Shown here: positions 59,476 through 64,000 of the stretch, in pieces
Numbering within the stretch: position 1 is the stretch's first letter
How the letters are laid out: each line of letters begins with the position of its first letter
Origin: Rhizobium sp.
Lineage (GTDB): Bacteria > Pseudomonadota > Alphaproteobacteria > Rhizobiales > Rhizobiaceae
Direction of reading: 5' to 3'
Assembly (NCBI GenBank): GCA_002796995.1
Contig: PEKW01000015.1
Coordinates: forward strand, 62,001 to 126,000
Length of the DNA: 64,000 bases
The notes under the pieces: model-generated
Told to the model about the DNA's origin: nothing
Seen by the model: the letters and a program-made list of their open reading frames with translations, nothing else
Database searches by the model: none
Made by a program: the position numbers and the translations under genes

Positions 59476-61087
59476 CTACATCATCGCGGTGGACGTTGGG
59501 ACGGGCAGTGCCCGGGCCGGCCTGTTCGACCTCAAGGGCGCGCAGATCGCCCGCGACGTTGCGCCGATCTCGCTCACCCAGCCGCGCGAAAGACATCTCG
59601 AACAGGACAGCGAGGAGATCTGGGAGGCTGTGTGCCGGGCCGTCCGCTCCGTCGTGGACAAGGCCGGCATCGCGCCCGAGACGGTCCGCGCCATCGGCTT
59701 CGATGCGACCTGCTCTCTTGTCGTGCGCGACCGTGACGGCAAGCCGCTGTCGATTTCGACCACCGGCCGGACCAATCTCGACACGCTCCTTTGGATGGAC
59801 CACCGCGCGGTGGAACAGGCGGAGCGCTGTAACGCGACCGGCGATCCGCTGCTCGACCGCTATGGCGGCCGGCTGTCCGCGGAAATGCAGGTGCCGAAGC
59901 TCCTGTGGCTCAAGGAAGAGATGCCGGACACCTGGGAACGGGCCGGCTTCATGTTCGACCTGTCCGACTATCTCACCTGGCGTGCGACCGGCTCGACGAG
60001 GCGCGGCCACTCGCCGCTTGCCTCCAAATGGGGTTTTGGCCCGAAGGCGCCGGGCGAGGCGCCGCGCGACTTTTACGCGCTGGTCGGTCTCGACGACGTG
60101 GTGGAGCGGGCGGCCCTGCCGGAGAGCACGTTGATGGCCACCGAGGCGGTGGGCAATCTGTCGGATGAGGCGGCCGGTCAGTTGGGGCTCACCACCGGCT
60201 GCCGCGTCGCGCCCGGCCTGATCGATGCCTATGCCGGCACGATCGCCCTCTTCAGCCTTCCGGAGGTCCTGTCCAAAGATCGGCTGGAGACGCATCTGGC
60301 GCTGATCGCCGGAACGTCGAGCTGCGTGGTGCAACTGACGCGGCAAAGCGTGCAGGCCGAGGGCTGCTGGGGCGCCTTTCGCGACGTGGCGATCGCCGGC
60401 TTGTGGCTGACGGAGGCCGGTCAGTCGGCATCCGGCGCGCTGCTCGACCACATCCTGCAGACCCATCCCGCCGGCGGTGATCCCAGCCGGGCACGGCATG
60501 CGCAGATCCTCGACCATATCGCCGAACGCATCGCGGACGAAGGGCCGGGTTACGGCCTGCCGATCCATGTGCTTCCCGATTTTCACGGCACCCGGTCGCC
60601 GACGACCGATCCCGATCTCACCGGCAGCCTGACGGGCATGACGCTCGATCGCAGCTTCGAGAGCCTGTGCCGTCTCTATTGGCGCACGTGCGTGGCGCTC
60701 GCCTGCGGCATTCGCCACATTATCGCGCATATGCCGGGCGAGCCGGGCCGCGTCGCCACGCTGGCGATCGCCGGCGGCTTTTCGAACCATCCGCTCATCC
60801 CGCAACTCTATGCCGATGCCATCGGCTGCACCGTGCTGACGCCGGTCGATCAGGACGCGGTGTTGCTGGGGACCGCCCAGCATGCGGCGGTCACTGCCGG
60901 CCTCTTTGCCGACATAGCGGCGGCGGGTTCCGCCATGACGATCCGCATGCGCTCCACCACACCCAATCCCGCGCGGCGGAATTTTTACGAACGGGACTAT
61001 GCGGCGCTGATGACGATGATGCGCCATCGGGCCGAGCTAGCGCTTCTTCAGGACGGGGACAGTCTGGGGCTTCACGAGGCGAAGTGA
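59468..61087 (+). CDS. FGGY-family carbohydrate kinase
   Basis: A 539-residue FGGY kinase of the ribulokinase/pentulokinase branch. ATP loop Asp-Val-Gly-Thr-Gly-Ser-Ala-Arg-Ala-Gly (9-18), Gly-Phe-Asp-Ala-Thr-Cys-Ser-Leu (78-85), Trp-Met-Asp-His-Arg-Ala (about 109-114), and the C-terminal Ala-Gly-Gly (Ile-Ala-Gly-Gly-Phe-Ser-Asn-His) site. These fit D-ribulose or xylulose kinases, so it probably handles the pentulose made from D-arabitol or ribitol by the operon's dehydrogenases. It overlaps the HAD gene by 8 bases. The exact pentulose is not decided. Confidence 0.87.
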   Translation: MHDYIIAVDVGTGSARAGLFDLKGAQIARDVAPISLTQPRERHLEQDSEEIWEAVCRAVRSVVDKAGIAPETVRAIGFDATCSLVVRDRDGKPLSISTTGRTNLDTLLWMDHRAVEQAERCNATGDPLLDRYGGRLSAEMQVPKLLWLKEEMPDTWERAGFMFDLSDYLTWRATGSTRRGHSPLASKWGFGPKAPGEAPRDFYALVGLDDVVERAALPESTLMATEAVGNLSDEAAGQLGLTTGCRVAPGLIDAYAGTIALFSLPEVLSKDRLETHLALIAGTSSCVVQLTRQSVQAEGCWGAFRDVAIAGLWLTEAGQSASGALLDHILQTHPAGGDPSRARHAQILDHIAERIADEGPGYGLPIHVLPDFHGTRSPTTDPDLTGSLTGMTLDRSFESLCRLYWRTCVALACGIRHIIAHMPGEPGRVATLAIAGGFSNHPLIPQLYADAIGCTVLTPVDQDAVLLGTAQHAAVTAGLFADIAAAGSAMTIRMRSTTPNPARRNFYERDYAALMTMMRHRAELALLQDGDSLGLHEAK

Positions 61088-61179
61088 GGACGACCGCCGG
61101 ATCATGCGGAGAGCGGCTTCACTTGCGGGTCAGCTCGCGCGCTTTCTCGATCCGTCATTTCCTCCGGGGGCAAAGACCT

Positions 61180-62199
61180 TCACAATGCCATGGTGCCGAT
61201 GGCGCGACCGAGACGCAGATGCTCGCCGGCGGACGTCACCAGATCGACGACGACCTCCGGCTGGCGGTCGAGGATGGAGCGCATGTGTTCCAGGTCGATC
61301 AGGCTGAAGGCCGTCGAGTAGCCGTCGGCGGTGGTCGCGTCGGGGGCGATGACGGTGAGACGCCGGTAGCGCGGCGGCACGCTGCCCTGACGGGGATCGA
61401 GGATGTGGCTGAAACGGCCGGCGGGATCGAAGCGGAAGCCGGAAAAGGCGGAGGTGGCGATCGCCTTGTCGATCAGCGGGATCACCGTCTCGCCCGCCCG
61501 ATCGGCCTGGGTTTCTGTAATCCCGATGTGCCAGGGCGAACCGTCTGGCTGCGCACCGATCGCGCGGCCTTCGCCCATGTCGACCAGACTGCTGTCGATG
61601 CCTTCTTCTCGCAGCAGCGCGACCACCCGGTCGGTGACGTAGCCCTGGGCGATGCCGTTCATTGTCAGCGCCATGCCGCGCCGGGCAAAGGCGATGCGGT
61701 CAGGGTTGAAGCGCACTGCGCCGAAATCGACAAGCGCCTTTGCTCGCTCCATATCGGCGGCGGAGGGGCCGGAGGCTGCGGCGTCAGGCCTGGCGAAATG
61801 GCGGGCATAGAGGGCAAAGAGCGGCTGCACACTCGGGTCGAAGGCGCCTCCGGTCATGTCGAAAACGGCCCGGCTGGCCTCAAGCACCTGAACCAGATCC
61901 TGCGGCGGCATGGCGAGCGCGCCCACGCGGTTCAGTTCGCACAGCGCCGAGGTGTCGCGATAAAGGCTGAGAATCGATTCCAGCCGCTCGACCTCGGCCA
62001 CGACGCGGCGGACGAGGGCCTCGGCTTTCGCCCTGTCGGGATGATTGAGGATCAGCGTTGCGGAGGCTCCCAGCGCCTGGCCCTTCCAGACGACCGGATC
62101 GGCGGCGGCGAAGGCCGGGCCGGCAGAAGCCATGAGCGGCAGCCCGGCGGCCGCGGCCATGACGCAGATCGCCCGGCGGCGCGTGAAGGTGTCAGCCAT
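61180..62199 (-). CDS. nosX: NosX, ApbE-like FAD:protein FMN transferase
   Basis: A 339-residue ApbE-family protein with a Tat signal (Thr-Arg-Arg-Arg-Ala near 6-10). Flavin transferase motifs: Gly-Gly-Ala-Phe-Asp-Pro-Ser-Val near 124-131, and Met-Asn-Gly-Ile-Ala-Gln-Gly-Tyr, plus a C-terminal Asp-Ala-Thr-Thr-Ala-Asp-Gly-Tyr-Ser-Thr-Ala metal/flavin site. NosX supplies FMN to NosR for electron flow to nitrous oxide reductase. It overlaps nosL by 8 bases, the usual end of rhizobial nos operons. The ATG at 62199 gives the Tat N-terminus; upstream extension would run through nosL. Confidence 0.93.
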   Translation of the reverse strand: MADTFTRRRAICVMAAAAGLPLMASAGPAFAAADPVVWKGQALGASATLILNHPDRAKAEALVRRVVAEVERLESILSLYRDTSALCELNRVGALAMPPQDLVQVLEASRAVFDMTGGAFDPSVQPLFALYARHFARPDAAASGPSAADMERAKALVDFGAVRFNPDRIAFARRGMALTMNGIAQGYVTDRVVALLREEGIDSSLVDMGEGRAIGAQPDGSPWHIGITETQADRAGETVIPLIDKAIATSAFSGFRFDPAGRFSHILDPRQGSVPPRYRRLTVIAPDATTADGYSTAFSLIDLEHMRSILDRQPEVVVDLVTSAGEHLRLGRAIGTMAL

Positions 62200-62767
62200 G
62201 ATCGTGTTCCTCTGCGTTCTCGCTGGTGGCTTCCGGATCGAATGCGGAACCGTCCGTCGGCGCTTCGCTGCCCGAGCCGAGGATATAGTCCTTCGGCATG
62301 TCGTCGAACCTGACCAAGCGGCCGCCATGCTTTTCGGCAAACGTTTTTGCGTCCGCTTCCACGGAGAAGGGAACGGCTTCCTCGGTGCCCATGCCGCCGC
62401 GCTGCGCGCTGCCGATGACGAAGAATGCCTTCTTCGCGTCGATCCAGTTTTCCGCACCAGGCTCGTCCCAGCTTAGCGCCTTGCTCATGTCGGACACGTA
62501 GATCGCGGCGATGTCGCGCGGCTCTTCCGGGAGCATGGTGAAGGCGAGGGTGTCGCGCGCGGAGGAGAACCAGATGGCCTCAGGGATATTCTGCAGGATG
62601 ATCTGGCCCTTGGGGCCGGCATGTTCCAGCACGTTCATGCCGCAATAGCGGCCCATGGCCTCTTCGGTCAGCGCAAAGGGTGGCGGCATGGCCGCTTCGT
62701 CTCCGCCGCTGCAGGCAGAGAGCAGGAGTGAGGCGGCAAGCGCGCCCATGGCGATGGAAAGTCTCAT
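62192..62767 (-). CDS. nosL: NosL, copper-binding lipoprotein
   Basis: A 191-residue lipoprotein: signal with lipobox Leu-Ser-Ala-Cys (Cys19). The copper-site motif Tyr-Cys-Gly-Met (Cys42, Met44) opens the NosL domain, and a second Gly-Gly-Met-Gly-Thr-Glu stretch is typical. The C-terminus is acidic with His-Asp-His. NosL delivers copper for the CuZ centre of NosZ. It overlaps both nosY (4 bases) and nosX (8 bases). Confidence 0.93.
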   Translation of the reverse strand: MRLSIAMGALAASLLLSACSGGDEAAMPPPFALTEEAMGRYCGMNVLEHAGPKGQIILQNIPEAIWFSSARDTLAFTMLPEEPRDIAAIYVSDMSKALSWDEPGAENWIDAKKAFFVIGSAQRGGMGTEEAVPFSVEADAKTFAEKHGGRLVRFDDMPKDYILGSGSEAPTDGSAFDPEATSENAEEHDHG

Positions 62768-63591
62768 ACTTCCCTCCTCGAAAAGACGACGGTCGCACAG
62801 CCGAGCGGCACGATCGTCCAGAGTGCCAGCGCTGCGATCAGCACCGGTGCGGTGAGGCCCGTATGGGCGGCGATGCCTCCCATGCCCGATAGTGCGCCGG
62901 CATTGCCCGATCCGAGATTGAGCAGCCGGTAGGCGTCCGTCGGGTTGGCAAGCAGGAGAAGGTCGAGCAACAAGGCGGGCACGGCCTGGCCCTTGGCGGC
63001 GACCAGTCCCCCGAGCAGCGCCATGTCATAGATCAGCACGAAGAACAGCCAGATGCCGATGGCGACGCCGCCTGCCGTGCTGCGCTCGCTGACCAGCGTG
63101 CTGGTGAGGTAGCCGATGGCGAGGAAGACGGCGCCGAGCAGGACGGAGGAACCGACCATGGACAGGAAGGCGCGCCAGCTTTCGATCGCGATATCGGCGC
63201 CGGTCACCGTCAACGCGGCCGCCGCCACGCCATAGCCGATCGCGGTCGCGAAGGCGAGGATCGCCAAGTGGCCGAGGAACTTGCCGAAGATCACTTCGCT
63301 GCGGCCGATCGGATAGCTAAGCAGCAGGAGCATGGTGCCGCGCTCGGACTCGCCGACGATGGCATCGTGCGACAGGAGGAGCGCGATCAGCGGCACGAGG
63401 AAAATGGTGAGGCTCGACAGGCTGACGATCACCACGTCGAGGCGATTGACGCCGACATTGCCGGTCGGTGCGCTTCCGAGGAAGGATAGTGTCAGCGCCA
63501 GCGCGGCGAGAAGCAGGGTGGTCGCCAGAACCCAGCGATTGCGCAGGCCTTCCTGGATCTCCTTGCGGGCGATGATCAGGATGTTGGTCAT
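62764..63591 (-). CDS. nosY: NosY, ABC transporter membrane subunit
   Basis: A 275-residue six-helix permease of the ABC-2 type. The N-terminal Ile-Ala-Arg-Lys-Glu-Ile-Gln-Glu-Gly-Leu-Arg-Asn-Arg-Trp-Val is the NosY amphipathic start. Gly-Arg-Ser-Glu-Val-Ile-Phe-Gly-Lys-Phe-Leu-Gly follows near 95-106. With NosF and periplasmic NosD it builds the complex needed to assemble the copper-sulfur site of NosZ. It overlaps nosF and nosL by four bases each. Confidence 0.93.
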   Translation of the reverse strand: MTNILIIARKEIQEGLRNRWVLATTLLLAALALTLSFLGSAPTGNVGVNRLDVVIVSLSSLTIFLVPLIALLLSHDAIVGESERGTMLLLLSYPIGRSEVIFGKFLGHLAILAFATAIGYGVAAAALTVTGADIAIESWRAFLSMVGSSVLLGAVFLAIGYLTSTLVSERSTAGGVAIGIWLFFVLIYDMALLGGLVAAKGQAVPALLLDLLLLANPTDAYRLLNLGSGNAGALSGMGGIAAHTGLTAPVLIAALALWTIVPLGCATVVFSRREV

Positions 63592-64000
63592 GTCTGGGAC
63601 TGCCCTTTGAGGAAGTGCGCATAGAGCTCGTCGAGGGTCGGCTCGGCGACCGACAGGGTCGCGAGCCGGGAAGGATCCGCCGTCATGTCGTGCAGTAGCG
63701 CGATCTTGTCCTCGGGCGCCACATCGGCCTCGAAGAGTTCGCCTGACGTGCGCTTCCAGTCGGTGCCGCCCCGGGTCCAGGCGGGTGCAGCATCGGCGGC
63801 GGCCAGCCTGACACCGATGCGGGTCGGCAGCCGGGCGATGTGGCGCAGCTCGTCGAGCGTGCCGTCGGCGATCTTGACGCCGCGGTTGACGATGACGACG
63901 CGATCGGCCCGATCCTCGAGTTCGGTCAGTGCGTGCGAGGACAGAAGCACGGTCGCGCCGCCGGCGCGAAGGTCGGTGATCAGGTCGTAGAAATTGCGCC
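63588..64000 (-). CDS. nosF: NosF, ABC transporter ATPase, partial (C-terminal part)
   Basis: The last 137 residues of the ATPase; the N-terminal half with Walker A, signature and Walker B is past the right edge. The visible part begins before the switch motif Val-Leu-Leu-Ser-Ser-His-Ala-Leu-Thr-Glu-Leu-Glu (switch His intact), then Arg-Ala-Asp-Arg-Val-Val-Ile-Val-Asn-Arg-Gly, and ends with a NosF-type regulatory tail. It drives the NosFY-D complex. nosD and nosZ should follow outside the window. Confidence 0.92.
   Translation of the reverse strand, partial: RNFYDLITDLRAGGATVLLSSHALTELEDRADRVVIVNRGVKIADGTLDELRHIARLPTRIGVRLAAADAAPAWTRGGTDWKRTSGELFEADVAPEDKIALLHDMTADPSRLATLSVAEPTLDELYAHFLKGQSQT

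Overview
The window is GC-rich, gene-dense DNA from a free-living, metabolically versatile alphaproteobacterium, most likely of the order Hyphomicrobiales (Rhizobiaceae-like). The evidence is the sorbitol/mannitol cluster in the smoEFGK-smoS-mtlK order known from Sinorhizobium and Rhodobacter, a nosFYLX tail with the rhizobial-type nosX, many 4-base ATGA overlaps, and a heavy load of TRAP and ABC importers each with its own GntR, IclR, LacI, SorC or TetR regulator. I see no rRNA, tRNA, insertion sequence, prophage or CRISPR. The density of import-plus-catabolism operons resembles a rhizobial secondary replicon, but nothing here proves that.

Layout. 1-3337 (minus): a Gfo/Idh/MocA dehydrogenase, a FadR-type regulator and a TRAP transporter running off the left edge. 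3556-10761 (plus): a uronate island with uxaC, a TRAP transporter (P-Q-M), a FadR-type regulator, kduI, kduD and a KdgF-like cupin. 10832-15550: small single genes, including a nucleotidyltransferase, a TetR/VOC pair, an SDR that lacks its catalytic lysine divergent from an ArsR-SRPBCC pair with twin operators, and a DUF2066 protein. 15679-17877: a nitrate/nitrite-sensor-type chemoreceptor. 18195-25955: a fructosamine (Amadori compound) island with a GntR-UTRA regulator, FrlB-like deglycase and FrlD-like kinase on the plus strand, and an amino-acid-type ABC importer, a DMT permease and an FAD amine oxidase on the minus strand; one palindromic operator type occurs at the promoters of all three units. 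26374-33443 (plus): a TRAP transporter fused into an operon with an extradiol dioxygenase, an MhpA-like hydroxylase, a FAH-family hydrolase and an MhpR-like IclR regulator, followed by a convergent carboxymuconolactone-decarboxylase-like gene.

34195-37136: treZ and a YghA-type SDR, divergent, both with possible EcfG (general stress) promoters. 37196-43872: a LysR regulator divergent from an esterase-like hydrolase and a two-gene RND efflux pump. 43964-50813 (minus): a seven-gene operon of LacI regulator, inositol-monophosphatase-like phosphatase, ABC importer and glycerophosphodiesterase, which looks like a sugar-phosphodiester scavenging system. 51103-61087 (plus): a SorC regulator and a complete polyol operon (smoEFGK, smoS, mtlK, a HAD phosphatase with an apparent CTG start, an FGGY kinase). 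61180-64000 (minus): nosX, nosL, nosY and the 3' end of nosF, the maturation genes of nitrous oxide reductase.

A pattern across the window: each of the six solute-binding-protein genes that has a gene downstream in its operon is followed at once by a strong stem-loop, probably so that the binding protein is made in excess over the membrane parts.
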